Under the pieces are notes generated by a model that worked only from the letters and a program-made list of their open reading frames with translations, was not told the DNA's origin and did no database searches. A stretch of DNA of 64,000 bases from an uncultured Clostridia bacterium (lineage in GTDB: Bacteria; Bacillota; Clostridia; Peptostreptococcales; Anaerovoracaceae), in contig CAKQMV010000009.1 of NCBI GenBank assembly GCA_934255135.1, positions 22,365-86,364 of the forward strand. The letters are read 5' to 3'. Positions 9,338 to 17,273 of this stretch are shown here, piece by piece (position 1 is the first letter of the stretch; every line of letters starts with the position of its first letter). The position numbers and the translations under genes were made by a program.

Positions 9338-10471
9338 ATGGAGAAGTATTTCATTGGCACTCTTAACAACATTTCACAGGTTGGACTTTCAAAGCTTACT
9401 GAGAATTATGAGCTTGTTGAAGATGTAGATAAGGCTAATGGTATTATCGTAAGATCTTTCAAGATGCACGATATGGATTTTTCAGAGAATCTTCTAGCTA
9501 TCGGTAGAGCAGGTGCTGGTGTAAACAATATTCCGCTCGAGAAGTGTGCTGATCAGGGTATCGTTGTATTCAACGCACCTGGAGCTAACTCAAACGCTGT
9601 TAAGGAGCTCGTTCTTGCTGCTCTTATCATGGGTGCAAGAAACATGTACGAGGGTATTTCATGGGCTAATACTCTTGAGGGAGACGATGTTTCAACAGCT
9701 GTTGAGAAGGGTAAGAAGAACTTCGCTGGAACTGAGATTTCAGGCAAGACTATCGGTATCATCGGTCTTGGAGCAATCGGTGCTAAGATCGCTAACTCAT
9801 GCGAGGCTCTTGGCATGAACGTATGCGGATATGAGGCATTCAGACCACATCCATGTCTGACTGCTGATGTTAAGATGTTTGACGATGTTACTGAGATGGT
9901 TAAGGAGTGCGATTTCGTATCAATCCATGTTCCATCACTTCCTGCAACTAAGGGAATGATCAACAAGGATCTTATTGCTAACATGAAGGACGGAGTTATC
10001 ATCCTTAACTTTGCAAGACCTGACCTTGTAGTTGTTGATGACATCAAGGCTGCTCTTGAGGCTGGTAAGATCAGAAAGTACATGACTGACCTTGCTAACG
10101 AGGAGACTATCGGCGTTCCTGGAATCGTTGCAACTCCACACCTTGGAGCTTCAACTGCAGAGGCTGAGGAGAACTGTGCTGTTATGGCAGCTGAGGAGCT
10201 TATGGATTACCTTGGATGCGGAAACATCAGAAACTCTGTTAACTTCCCAGCAGTATCACTTGATTGCATCGAGGGAACTAAGAAGGTTTGTGTTCTCTAC
10301 AAGGATGCTGAGGACAAGGCTGAGGAGATCAAGGCATTCTACGGCGACTGCCTAGTAGAGATGGCTTCAGGTAAGAGAGGCGATTACGGATATGTTATCT
10401 GCGCTGTTAAGAGCGGATGCCCTAACGTATTCGAGGCTCCTTACGTAGTAAGAACAAGAGTAATCGGCTAA
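9338..10471 (+). CDS. serA: D-3-phosphoglycerate dehydrogenase-like 2-hydroxyacid dehydrogenase
   Basis: This 377-residue protein resembles the clostridial SerA type, which converts 3-phosphoglycerate to phosphohydroxypyruvate with NAD+. The Rossmann motif GIIGLGAIGAKIANS is near residue 149 and the catalytic histidine in TPHLGAST near residue 267. Arg is kept in LNFARPDLV, but the usual Gly after it is Pro. The C-terminus after about residue 305 is a short, diverged stretch where relatives carry an ACT-like domain. The gene has a perfect AGGAGGT site and highly biased codon use, which suggests strong expression. The family call is firm, the substrate less so. Confidence 0.8.
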   Translation: MEKYFIGTLNNISQVGLSKLTENYELVEDVDKANGIIVRSFKMHDMDFSENLLAIGRAGAGVNNIPLEKCADQGIVVFNAPGANSNAVKELVLAALIMGARNMYEGISWANTLEGDDVSTAVEKGKKNFAGTEISGKTIGIIGLGAIGAKIANSCEALGMNVCGYEAFRPHPCLTADVKMFDDVTEMVKECDFVSIHVPSLPATKGMINKDLIANMKDGVIILNFARPDLVVVDDIKAALEAGKIRKYMTDLANEETIGVPGIVATPHLGASTAEAEENCAVMAAEELMDYLGCGNIRNSVNFPAVSLDCIEGTKKVCVLYKDAEDKAEEIKAFYGDCLVEMASGKRGDYGYVICAVKSGCPNVFEAPYVVRTRVIG

Positions 10472-10514
10472 TTATACATACTGATTACAATTTCAGAATT
10501 TAACGGGAGTTCTA

Positions 10515-11837
10515 ATGGGCTTGAGAAGAACTGACAGCTCAACTGAATATTTCGGAATTAAAAGGGTGGTGACCACTTTGGCGGCCTGGCTTGTCATGCT
10601 GTCGGTGGTCACCACCAGTTTTGATGTGGTTTTTGCTGCGAAGAGCAAGACTGTCATAACAGATAGCGATATCACAGCAGAATCAGCCATAGCGTTCTCG
10701 GGATCGACAAGTGAGGTAGTTCTTGGCATCCATGAGGACAGAAAGATTGCAATCGGAGATGTGGAGAAGCTTCTCAATGCCATGGTTGTAATCGACAACA
10801 TGCACAACACCAAGGAATACGATAACAAGGTGATTATTAAGGCGGCGTCGGCCAAGCTTGGAGATCTCTATACCAAGGGACAGGAGGTTTCGGTAAGACA
10901 GCTTATTTCCGATATGCTGACTAAGAATTCGGACGAAGCGGCATCGGCACTTTCAAGATACTCCGCTACGAAGCCGAAGATTTTTGTCTCCATGATGAAT
11001 TCTAAGATTATGGAGATGGGTCTTATGAGTACTCAGCTCGTGAATGCTACAGGAAGATATCACAGCGAGCAGTATTCATCTGCATATGACCTGGCTGTAA
11101 TCGCTCAGTATGCGATGAGATATGATGCCATCAAGGATGCTCTTATGAAGAATGCCAATGTTGCAAGACCATCCGGTTTTGTAGCGGCTTTTGCAGGAGA
11201 TGTGGGTGGCCCTAGAAGCTCTTCGCAGGCAATCGTTATTTCAGAGAAGAACGGCATGCAGATAATTACCGTCCTTCTTGACGAGAACCAATCTGCAATA
11301 AGTACGGATGCGGACAAGCTTACTAAATATGCTTTTGCCAATGCCACTTCAGATACAATAGTTAAAGCAGGCAAGAGAGTTGGTACTGCAAGGGTAAAGC
11401 ATGGCAACATTGTCCATGTAGGAGGTTATACCAAGACTAAGGGCTATGCTTACATACCACCGGAGGGAAGTGATTCCCTTGTACAGACCCGCGTCGTAAT
11501 GAGAGAGGGCCTTGAGGCACCACTTAAGAAAGGTGCCAAGATTGGCGAATATAGAATTTATGTCGCAGATGAGCTTAAGGGAACTGTTGACATAGTAACT
11601 GATAGAGAAATCAAGACGGGATGGTTTCCGTCATATATATATATATCTAACCTGACTGTGATTATTATCGGCATAATTCTTCTGGTGATTCTGTTCTTTA
11701 TTATGAGAATCAGACATATCAAGCGCATGAAGAAGAAGCAGATGGAGCGTCGCAGGAAGAAGAAGATAAGAGAAATGGCAATGCAGCAGATGCAGCAGGA
11801 TGAAGACAGAGCCAGAAGAAACTGGACATATCATTAA
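10515..11837 (+). CDS. catalytically degenerate D-alanyl-D-alanine carboxypeptidase-like membrane protein
   Basis: The 440-residue protein has an N-terminal signal/anchor (residues 17-41), an S11 carboxypeptidase-like fold, and a C-terminal membrane helix (about 370-396). A very basic cytoplasmic tail of about 45 residues follows. The scaffold is recognisable at LLNAMVVIDN, where relatives have the SxxK motif, but the serine position is Asp82 with only Lys85 kept. The SxN position reads NSD (138-140), and no KTG triad is found where expected near 215-235. It therefore should not cleave or bind beta-lactam-type substrates. A structural or scaffolding role in the envelope is an inference. It starts 43 bases after serA and is followed by uvrC after 9 bases. 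Confidence 0.7.
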   Translation: MGLRRTDSSTEYFGIKRVVTTLAAWLVMLSVVTTSFDVVFAAKSKTVITDSDITAESAIAFSGSTSEVVLGIHEDRKIAIGDVEKLLNAMVVIDNMHNTKEYDNKVIIKAASAKLGDLYTKGQEVSVRQLISDMLTKNSDEAASALSRYSATKPKIFVSMMNSKIMEMGLMSTQLVNATGRYHSEQYSSAYDLAVIAQYAMRYDAIKDALMKNANVARPSGFVAAFAGDVGGPRSSSQAIVISEKNGMQIITVLLDENQSAISTDADKLTKYAFANATSDTIVKAGKRVGTARVKHGNIVHVGGYTKTKGYAYIPPEGSDSLVQTRVVMREGLEAPLKKGAKIGEYRIYVADELKGTVDIVTDREIKTGWFPSYIYISNLTVIIIGIILLVILFFIMRIRHIKRMKKKQMERRRKKKIREMAMQQMQQDEDRARRNWTYH

Positions 11838-11846
11838 GTCATACAT

Positions 11847-13766
11847 ATGTTTGTAATAGAAGATGAACTGAAGAAGCTTCCCACTACACCGGGAGTATAT
11901 ATGCATAAGGACAGCCTTGGCGAGATAATTTATGTCGGCAAGGCTGTTAATTTGCGTAATAGAGTAAGGCAGTATTTCAGAAAGAATGCCCAGCTTGATC
12001 CTAAGGTCAGAGCGATGGTTTCTGTTGTAAGTGAGTTTGATTATATAACATGTGCAACGGAGGTTGAGGCTCTTATCTTAGAGTGTAACCTGATCAAGAA
12101 GTATAAGCCTAAATACAACATACTTCTTAAGGATGATAAGTCATATCCTTATATCAAGCTTACGACAGGCGAGAAATATCCAAGAATCTATAAGACAAGA
12201 AGACTCGAGAGGGATGGAAGTAAGTATTTCGGACCTTATACGGATATCGGAGCTGTCACAAGAATACTAGAGCTTATAGACGATACATATCCTCTTAAGA
12301 AGTGCAGAGCTTTAAGCTTCAGCGCCGGAGTAAGACCATGTCTTAACTACCATATCGGAAAGTGCCTCGGTGTATGTCAGGGCAATGTCTCCGAAGAGGA
12401 ATACGGCAGGATGATCGATGAGATTTCAGATATCCTTAATGGAAGAGCGACACGCCTTAAGAAGGAGCTTGAAGCTAAGATGTACGAAGCTTCAGATAAT
12501 CTCGAGTTCGAAGCAGCGGCCAAGTACAGAGATACAATTGCGGCGCTTGGCATAATCGGCGAGACACAGCGAGCTTCTGTAACAGGCGGCAATGATGCGG
12601 ATGTTCTGATACCGGTTGTAACGGCTAACACTTCAATCGTAGCGGCATATCACATAAGAGACGGCAAGATGGTTGGAAGAGACGTCAGCTACGTAAGAGA
12701 TAATACTTTTGTCGGTGAGACGAGGTCAGAAGAAAACGATATCGTCGCATCATTTATTAAACAGCATTATACGATGAGCACGGCGCTTCCTAAGGAGATT
12801 CTTCTGACGAAGCATGTACCCGACGAGGCTCTTCTCGAGGAACTTCTGAACAGTGTGAACTCAGACAATGCTCTGGCACGAAACGATGTGATGCACAAGA
12901 CAAGGATTCTCGTTCCAGAGAGAGGTGACAAGAAGGCACTTGTTGTGATGGCAGCGACAGATTCGATTGAGCTGTCTAAGTCGATTGACGAGAGACTCGA
13001 AAGAGAGCTCGAGAAGAAGAATCTTCTTAAGGCCAGAATCAGCGAGGTCATCGAACGCTGCTGCCTCCTTGATGGCAGCTCGCCTATGCTTCTGACTGAC
13101 GATGATGAGAGAGAATACAGAATCGAGTCGTATGATATCTCGAATCTTAACGGTCTTGATACAGTCGGAGCTATGGTTGTCTACGAGGGCAGAAAGCCTG
13201 TTCGAAGCGACTACAGAAAGTTCAAGGTCAAGACAGCGGCATCGGGCGACGACTACGGAAGCTTGCAGGAGGTTCTGTACCGAAGACTTAAGAGAGCGAA
13301 GAATGGTGATGAGGGCTTCAGCACTTATCCGGATCTTATGCTGATTGACGGAGGCCTCGGACAGGTGAACGCAGTACTTAAGATTATAAGGGCTTACGGG
13401 CTTTCGATTCCGGTTGCCGGCATGGCCAAGGACGATGCTCACAGAACGAGGGCGATTGTGTTCGAGGATGGATCTGAGATAGATCTCGCAAAGGAACCGG
13501 TGCTCTTTAGCTATGCGGGAACAATTCAGGAGGAGGTTCATCGTTTTGCCATCACATTTATGAAGGATGTCAGGGGCAAAAAGGCTATTCGTTCAGTGCT
13601 CGAGGATATCCCAGGGATCGGTCCGGCAAGACGTAAGGCGCTTCTGTCGCAGTTCGGAAGCATCCAGGGAATCCGTGATGCGAGCTACGAGGAGCTGTGC
13701 TCTGCACCCGGAATGAACGGCGCAGCGGCCGAGAGTGTGATCTCTTTTTTCAAAAAGAGAGATTGA
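11847..13766 (+). CDS. uvrC: excinuclease ABC subunit C
   Basis: This 639-residue protein makes both incisions in nucleotide excision repair with UvrA and UvrB. In order it has a GIY-YIG nuclease domain (TTPGVYMHKDSLGEIIYVGK, residues 12-31), a UVR motif near 200-235, an RNase H-like second nuclease domain (YDISNLNG near 428, LMLIDGGLGQVNA near 501), and a helix-hairpin-helix end (DIPGIGPARRKALL near 590). The length is slightly above the usual 600. No obvious Shine-Dalgarno precedes the ATG, so translation may depend on the upstream gene 9 bases away. Confidence 0.95.
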   Translation: MFVIEDELKKLPTTPGVYMHKDSLGEIIYVGKAVNLRNRVRQYFRKNAQLDPKVRAMVSVVSEFDYITCATEVEALILECNLIKKYKPKYNILLKDDKSYPYIKLTTGEKYPRIYKTRRLERDGSKYFGPYTDIGAVTRILELIDDTYPLKKCRALSFSAGVRPCLNYHIGKCLGVCQGNVSEEEYGRMIDEISDILNGRATRLKKELEAKMYEASDNLEFEAAAKYRDTIAALGIIGETQRASVTGGNDADVLIPVVTANTSIVAAYHIRDGKMVGRDVSYVRDNTFVGETRSEENDIVASFIKQHYTMSTALPKEILLTKHVPDEALLEELLNSVNSDNALARNDVMHKTRILVPERGDKKALVVMAATDSIELSKSIDERLERELEKKNLLKARISEVIERCCLLDGSSPMLLTDDDEREYRIESYDISNLNGLDTVGAMVVYEGRKPVRSDYRKFKVKTAASGDDYGSLQEVLYRRLKRAKNGDEGFSTYPDLMLIDGGLGQVNAVLKIIRAYGLSIPVAGMAKDDAHRTRAIVFEDGSEIDLAKEPVLFSYAGTIQEEVHRFAITFMKDVRGKKAIRSVLEDIPGIGPARRKALLSQFGSIQGIRDASYEELCSAPGMNGAAAESVISFFKKRD

Positions 13767-13791
13767 TATTTGCGATGCTCCGTGCTATACT
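13763..13791 (+). promoter_or_regulatory. sigma-A promoter for the DUF1292 gene
   Basis: TTGATA, a 17-base spacer and TATACT form a near-consensus promoter. The -35 box overlaps the last codons of uvrC. The DUF1292 start is 33 bases downstream of the -10. Confidence 0.75.
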
Positions 13792-13824
13792 GAATTGGTA
13801 TTATGGTAATAAAGGAGGGCTATT

Positions 13825-14106
13825 ATGTCTGACGAGATTAAGAACATTGATATTGAAGAAGAGGATGATATCATCACTCTTGAATTTGATGACGATACAG
13901 CAGTAGATTGCGCAGTTCTTGGAACTTTCGAGCTTGAGAGCAAGGAGTACATCGCACTCGCACCAGAAGACGGAACTGATGATGTTTACATCTACGGCTA
14001 TAAGGCACTTAACGATGAAGAGTTCGAGATCCTTGAGATCGAGGACGACGCTGAGTTCAATGCTGCAGCAGCTGAGTTTGACGCAATCATGTCTGACGTT
14101 GAGTAA
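13825..14106 (+). CDS. DUF1292 domain protein
   Basis: This 93-residue, very acidic protein (many Asp and Glu) belongs to DUF1292, a small family common in Clostridia and bacilli with no assigned function. The pattern of two beta segments, ITLEFDDDTAVDCAVLGTFE and KEYIALAPEDG...VYIYGY, is characteristic. It has its own near-consensus promoter and an AAAGGAGGGC site. It is followed by a GC-rich hairpin and tRNA-Leu, so it is a single-gene unit. Relatives are often found beside the alanyl-tRNA synthetase/ruvX region, which is not the case here. Confidence 0.85.
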   Translation: MSDEIKNIDIEEEDDIITLEFDDDTAVDCAVLGTFELESKEYIALAPEDGTDDVYIYGYKALNDEEFEILEIEDDAEFNAAAAEFDAIMSDVE

Positions 14107-14118
14107 TCAGTAATAAAC

Positions 14119-14138
14119 CGGCGCTTTTTAAAGCGCCG
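14119..14138 (+). terminator. hairpin after the DUF1292 gene
   Basis: The 9-bp stem CGGCGCTTT / AAAGCGCCG with a 2-base loop ends 4 bases before tRNA-Leu. No T-run follows, so it may be a weak terminator or a processing signal rather than a full stop. Confidence 0.45.
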
Positions 14139-14142
14139 TTAT

Positions 14143-14227
14143 GCGGATATGGCGGAATTGGCAGACGCGCACGGTTCAGGTCCGTGTGAGGCGACTCGTG
14201 TAGGTTCGAATCCTATTATCCGCACCA
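14143..14227 (+). tRNA. tRNA-Leu (anticodon CAG)
   Basis: The 85-base class II tRNA has acceptor arms GCGGATA and TATCCGC, discriminator A and encoded CCA. The anticodon stem CACGG/CCGTG encloses the loop TTCAGGT, giving CAG. A long variable arm (GAGGCGACTCG) and GGTTCGAATCC T-arm are present. It is followed directly by a strong terminator. Confidence 0.95.
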
Positions 14228-14233
14228 GATTGA

Positions 14234-14257
14234 AGCCCGTAACGACGGGCTCTTTTT
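14234..14257 (+). terminator. Rho-independent terminator after tRNA-Leu
   Basis: The 7-bp stem AGCCCGT / ACGGGCT with loop AACG is followed by CTTTTT. Confidence 0.85.
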
Positions 14258-14335
14258 CGTGCTTAATTTAGTTTTTTTGGTGACAGAAAAGTGGCAATTA
14301 TAGGATTACTTTATTTGAGGGAGTATAAGAGGTGC

Positions 14336-14364
14336 TTCGGATGAGAAAAGAGTGCTTCTATGAT
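14336..14364 (+). promoter_or_regulatory. possible promoter for the DUF4418 gene with a 7-bp direct repeat
   Basis: TTCGGA, 17 bases and TATGAT form a moderate promoter 63 bases before the gene. GTGCTTC occurs twice (14332-14338 and 14352-14358), exactly 20 bases apart, overlapping the -35 and the base of the -10. This could be an activator or repressor site. The rest of 14258-14426 shows nothing else. Confidence 0.35.
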
Positions 14365-14426
14365 ACAATGTTCGTAGTTACTGTTTATCGGTACAGAACA
14401 TTAGTAGCAAAAGGAGGCATAATATC

Positions 14427-14849
14427 ATGAAATCACAGAAGAAGTTATCAGTAGTGCTCTCTGCAGTTGCTGCAGTCGTTGCGGCTGCAATGATGGCTAT
14501 CATTAAGTTTGTTGCACCTGTATGTTCAGGCTCGATTGAAACTGTAGCAGGCAAGCAGATTCCAATGAAGTGTCACTGGACAGCTATTGCGGTATTTGTT
14601 GTTGCTGTTCTGATTGCTGTTGTTGCAATCGCTGGAATCGTAACTGAGCAGTTTACTTTAAGCGGAATTACCATTTTTGCACTGGCAACTGCAATTTTTG
14701 TGCTTGTGTCAGACTCAATGGGAATCGGCGTATGCGCTAACCCTGAGATGGCATGCCATACTACAGCAGCATATGCAAAGACTTGCGCAATTGCTGATGG
14801 TGTTATTGGAATTGTTCTTTCTGTAAAAGGCAGCAAGACTAAATATTAG
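14427..14849 (+). CDS. DUF4418 family membrane protein
   Basis: The 140-residue hydrophobic protein has four predicted membrane helices (about residues 8-30, 50-70, 76-96, 115-132). The conserved PMKCHWTA motif near residue 47 and other cysteines (C34, C102, C109) match the DUF4418 family. Members are often encoded beside FtsX/MacB-like ABC transporters, and the remains of one start 9 bases downstream. The function is unknown. An AAAGGAGGC site precedes the ATG. With its transporter destroyed, this gene may be on the way to loss. Confidence 0.75.
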   Translation: MKSQKKLSVVLSAVAAVVAAAMMAIIKFVAPVCSGSIETVAGKQIPMKCHWTAIAVFVVAVLIAVVAIAGIVTEQFTLSGITIFALATAIFVLVSDSMGIGVCANPEMACHTTAAYAKTCAIADGVIGIVLSVKGSKTKY

Positions 14850-14858
14850 GAGAGGAAG

Positions 14859-15208
14859 ATGCGTAATCAGAAGAAGCTGACAACCTTTACAATAGCGGTA
14901 AAGAATCTTAGGGCACAGAATTTCAGAACGTGGCTTATGCTTACTTTTGTCTTTCTGACTATGGAACACTTCTTACAATCCTGACAGTAATAGCTGCGGC
15001 ACTTGCGCTGATTTGCATTTTTGTAATAACAATGAACGAGAGAAAGTCGGAATTCTCATTTCTATCGGAGACAGGCCAAGGCAGCTTAGCGCAATTGTGT
15101 ATTTCGAGGCGCTTATCATAGGCGTTGTTGGAGCAATTGCAGGAGTTTTAGCTTCGCTTGGACTGATCGCAGCATTTAGTGATATACTTTCAGTATATAA
15201 TTGCTGGT
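14859..15208 (+). pseudogene. FtsX/MacB-like ABC transporter permease, broken
   Basis: The ATG at 14859, with AGGAGAGG upstream, opens a normal permease start (MRNQKKLTTFTIAVKNLRAQ), but the frame stops at 14982-14984. C-terminal permease sequence (TILTVIAAALALICIFVITM, then the NERKSE block) continues in a second frame near 14955-15055. It shifts again near 15050 to a third frame (GILISIGDRPRQLSAIV, then a membrane helix). The extracytoplasmic domain between the first and last helices is deleted. This was one gene of an efflux-type transporter and is now nonfunctional through at least one large deletion and one frameshift. Confidence 0.85.
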
Positions 15209-15679
15209 ATGATGAATCAGACCTTGGGAACTGTGGAGACTGAGGGCGACGGTAGCATAGGCTATGTGCTTCAGGGAGACAGCCTGCTTGGCAACTTCAC
15301 TGTATACGAGAATGTATGTATGCCGGCATACCTTGAGAAAAGAAACGATGATTTTGGCAGCAGAGCAGAAGAACTTATCGAGAGGATGGGACTTAGCGGA
15401 ATGGCCGATGACTATCCGAAGAATCTTTCCGGCGGAGAGAAGAGGCGTGTTGCTATAGCAAGAGCTATGATCAATAATCCATCAATCATTCTGGCAGATG
15501 AGCCTACGAGCAACCTCGATCAGGAGAATTCAGAGAGAGTGATGAAGATTCTGAAATCGATTAGTGAGAACGGTACGACAGTTCTTATGACAACTCACGA
15601 GCTTGAGTATGTAAGATATGCGGACAGAGTTCTTAACATGAACAAGGGAAAGCTTATGTCGGAGGCTTTCACAGAATAA
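15209..15679 (+). pseudogene. MacB/LolD-type ABC transporter ATPase, N-terminally truncated
   Basis: The remaining 156 codons contain the Q-loop region IGYVLQGDSLLGNFTVYENV, the signature LSGGEKRRVAIARAM, Walker B IILADEPTSNLD and the H-loop TTHE. The first 75 or so residues, including Walker A, are missing. The sequence joins the permease remnant with no gap. ATP binding is therefore not possible. The intact remainder and its normal codon use suggest a recent loss. Expression from upstream is possible but no ribosome binding site is seen at ATG 15209 or 15212. Confidence 0.85.
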
Positions 15680-15700
15680 TTAATTATAAAGAGGCGGAGA

Positions 15701-16501
15701 ATGGACAACAGACCGATTGGGTTCTTTGATTCGGGTCTTGGAGGACTGACGAGTGTACAGGAGCTTCACGAGAAGCTGCCTGATGAGAAAGTAATATATT
15801 TTGGAGATACGGCGCGTACTCCGTATGGATCGAAGTCTCCTGAAACAATCAGGAAGTTCGCATCACAGGTTGTGGATTATCTTGTGTCGAAGAATGTCAA
15901 GATGATTATTATAGCCTGCAATACGGTTACTGCGATGGCACTTTCATACCTTAGAGAGGAGCATCCTGATGTTCCGATTTATGGTGTAATCGGGCCGACT
16001 GTAAGGAAAATCGTCAAGGACAACTGCAAGAAGGTTGGAATTATTGCTACTAAGGCTACAATTTCAAGCGATGTTTACGCCAAGAAGCTTAAGGAACTTG
16101 ACCCTGAAATCGAGACCTTCAGCCTAGCTTGCCCTGCTTTCGTGCCGCTTATTGAAGAAGGCTTCACACATACGGAAATTATGAAGATGACGGTTGCATA
16201 TTACATGGATTCTTTTGTTAAGGAGCATGATTTTGACAATCTGATTCTCGGATGCACGCATTATCCGCTTATCGCTGAGCATATCAATGAATTATATCCG
16301 AGACTTACGCTGTATAGCTCGTCTGCGGAGGTTGTGAACGAAATGATGGCATTTTTGCGCGAAAATGACATGCTTGCCGAGCCTAATGACCGACAGGACA
16401 GATATTATGCGAGCGATCTGTCGGATAATTTCATTAATATGACTGATTTAATGTTTAAAGATAGAGATTCTAAGATTAAACTGGTTAAATTTGAGGATTA
16501 A
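15701..16501 (+). CDS. murI: glutamate racemase
   Basis: This 266-residue enzyme converts L-glutamate to the D-glutamate used in peptidoglycan. The N-terminal motif IGFFDSGLGGLTSVQ holds the catalytic aspartate. The two catalytic cysteines sit in IACNTVTA (near residue 74) and LGCTHYPL (near residue 186). The length is typical. It starts 21 bases after the broken ABC gene with a GAGGCGGAG site, and a strong terminator follows at once. It may be transcribed with the pseudogenes. Confidence 0.95.
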   Translation: MDNRPIGFFDSGLGGLTSVQELHEKLPDEKVIYFGDTARTPYGSKSPETIRKFASQVVDYLVSKNVKMIIIACNTVTAMALSYLREEHPDVPIYGVIGPTVRKIVKDNCKKVGIIATKATISSDVYAKKLKELDPEIETFSLACPAFVPLIEEGFTHTEIMKMTVAYYMDSFVKEHDFDNLILGCTHYPLIAEHINELYPRLTLYSSSAEVVNEMMAFLRENDMLAEPNDRQDRYYASDLSDNFINMTDLMFKDRDSKIKLVKFED

Positions 16502-16527
16502 CGGGGACAATATGTCCCTGTTTTTTT
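16502..16527 (+). terminator. Rho-independent terminator after murI
   Basis: The stem GGGACA / TGTCCC with loop ATA, extended by a wobble and a CG pair, is followed by seven T. Confidence 0.85.
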
Positions 16528-16545
16528 AAAATGTAGGGCAATTCG

Positions 16546-16574
16546 TTGACACTATAGATATTCTTTAGTATAAT
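16546..16574 (+). promoter_or_regulatory. consensus sigma-A promoter for CYTH-tig
   Basis: TTGACA, 17 bases and TATAAT match the consensus at all twelve positions. The CYTH gene starts 39 bases after the -10. It likely drives CYTH and tig. Confidence 0.9.
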
Positions 16575-16612
16575 CAAAAGGCTATTTTGGATAATTGTAC
16601 AATGGAGTAATT

Positions 16613-17239
16613 ATGGAAACAGAATTCAAATACAAGCTTGATGATCCGATGGTCTTTGACAGTATCGTCAATGATGAGGAGCTTTCGAGCTTCCTGAACA
16701 AGGACGCAATTGAAGACATTGACATGCACGCCGTGTATTTTGATACTGAGGATGAAGATCTCAGGAAGGCGGGCATCGCTTATCGTGTCAGATATGAGAA
16801 CGACAGGGTCACTGCAACAATTAAGTGGGATATCAGCGTTGAGGAGGGTCTCCACGTAAGAGAGGAGTTTAACCTCGTAATCAATGATGAGAGATTCGCT
16901 GAGAATCCGGATATCGAAGTATTCAAATCAAGTGATGCATACGACGTGCTGCATAAGGCAGCTGGAGACAAGAAGCTGGTTAAGTCAGTCGAGATGAAGT
17001 TCGACAGAAGACTTCTTAAGATTGATACCGGCAAGTCGATCTGTGCTCTTTCAGTAGATCAGGGCACAATTGAGGGTGGCGATGGCATTCCTGTACCGGT
17101 ATGCGAGCTCGAGATTGAATGGTATTACGGAGATGAAGATGACTTTAAGGCAATTTCAGGAAGAATTGCGGAGAAGTACCATCTCGAAACAGAGAACGAA
17201 TCAAAGCTTCAGAGAGCGTTCTCAGACAAGAACTGTTAA
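16613..17239 (+). CDS. CYTH domain protein (triphosphate tunnel metalloenzyme)
   Basis: This 208-residue protein begins METEFKYKL, the ExExK motif that binds triphosphate and metal. It continues with VYFDTEDEDLRKAGIAYRVR, the conserved second strand pair. CYTH enzymes hydrolyse inorganic triphosphate or thiamine triphosphate, or make cAMP, and the bacterial stand-alone type is usually a triphosphatase. The start at 16613 has a GGAG at 16604. An in-frame TTG at 16595 is less likely because it would put the ribosome binding site inside the gene. tig follows 34 bases later. Confidence 0.85.
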   Translation: METEFKYKLDDPMVFDSIVNDEELSSFLNKDAIEDIDMHAVYFDTEDEDLRKAGIAYRVRYENDRVTATIKWDISVEEGLHVREEFNLVINDERFAENPDIEVFKSSDAYDVLHKAAGDKKLVKSVEMKFDRRLLKIDTGKSICALSVDQGTIEGGDGIPVPVCELEIEWYYGDEDDFKAISGRIAEKYHLETENESKLQRAFSDKNC

Positions 17240-17273
17240 ATATTTGCATATGCAATAGGAGGATTTTTTAGTA

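Noticed and set aside
10563..10576. AGGGTGGTGACC resembling the T-box core AGGGTGGNACC
   Set aside because: It lies inside a coding sequence with only 43 untranslated bases upstream, and no specifier stem or terminator is present.
12861..13541. Long open frame on the minus strand inside uvrC
   Set aside because: The plus-strand uvrC domains explain the whole region and the antisense product has no recognisable domain or ribosome binding site.
13741..13760. TCTCTTTTTTCAAAAAGAGA palindrome at the end of uvrC as a terminator
   Set aside because: The stem is A/T-rich with a tiny loop and no T-run follows, and the next promoter overlaps it.
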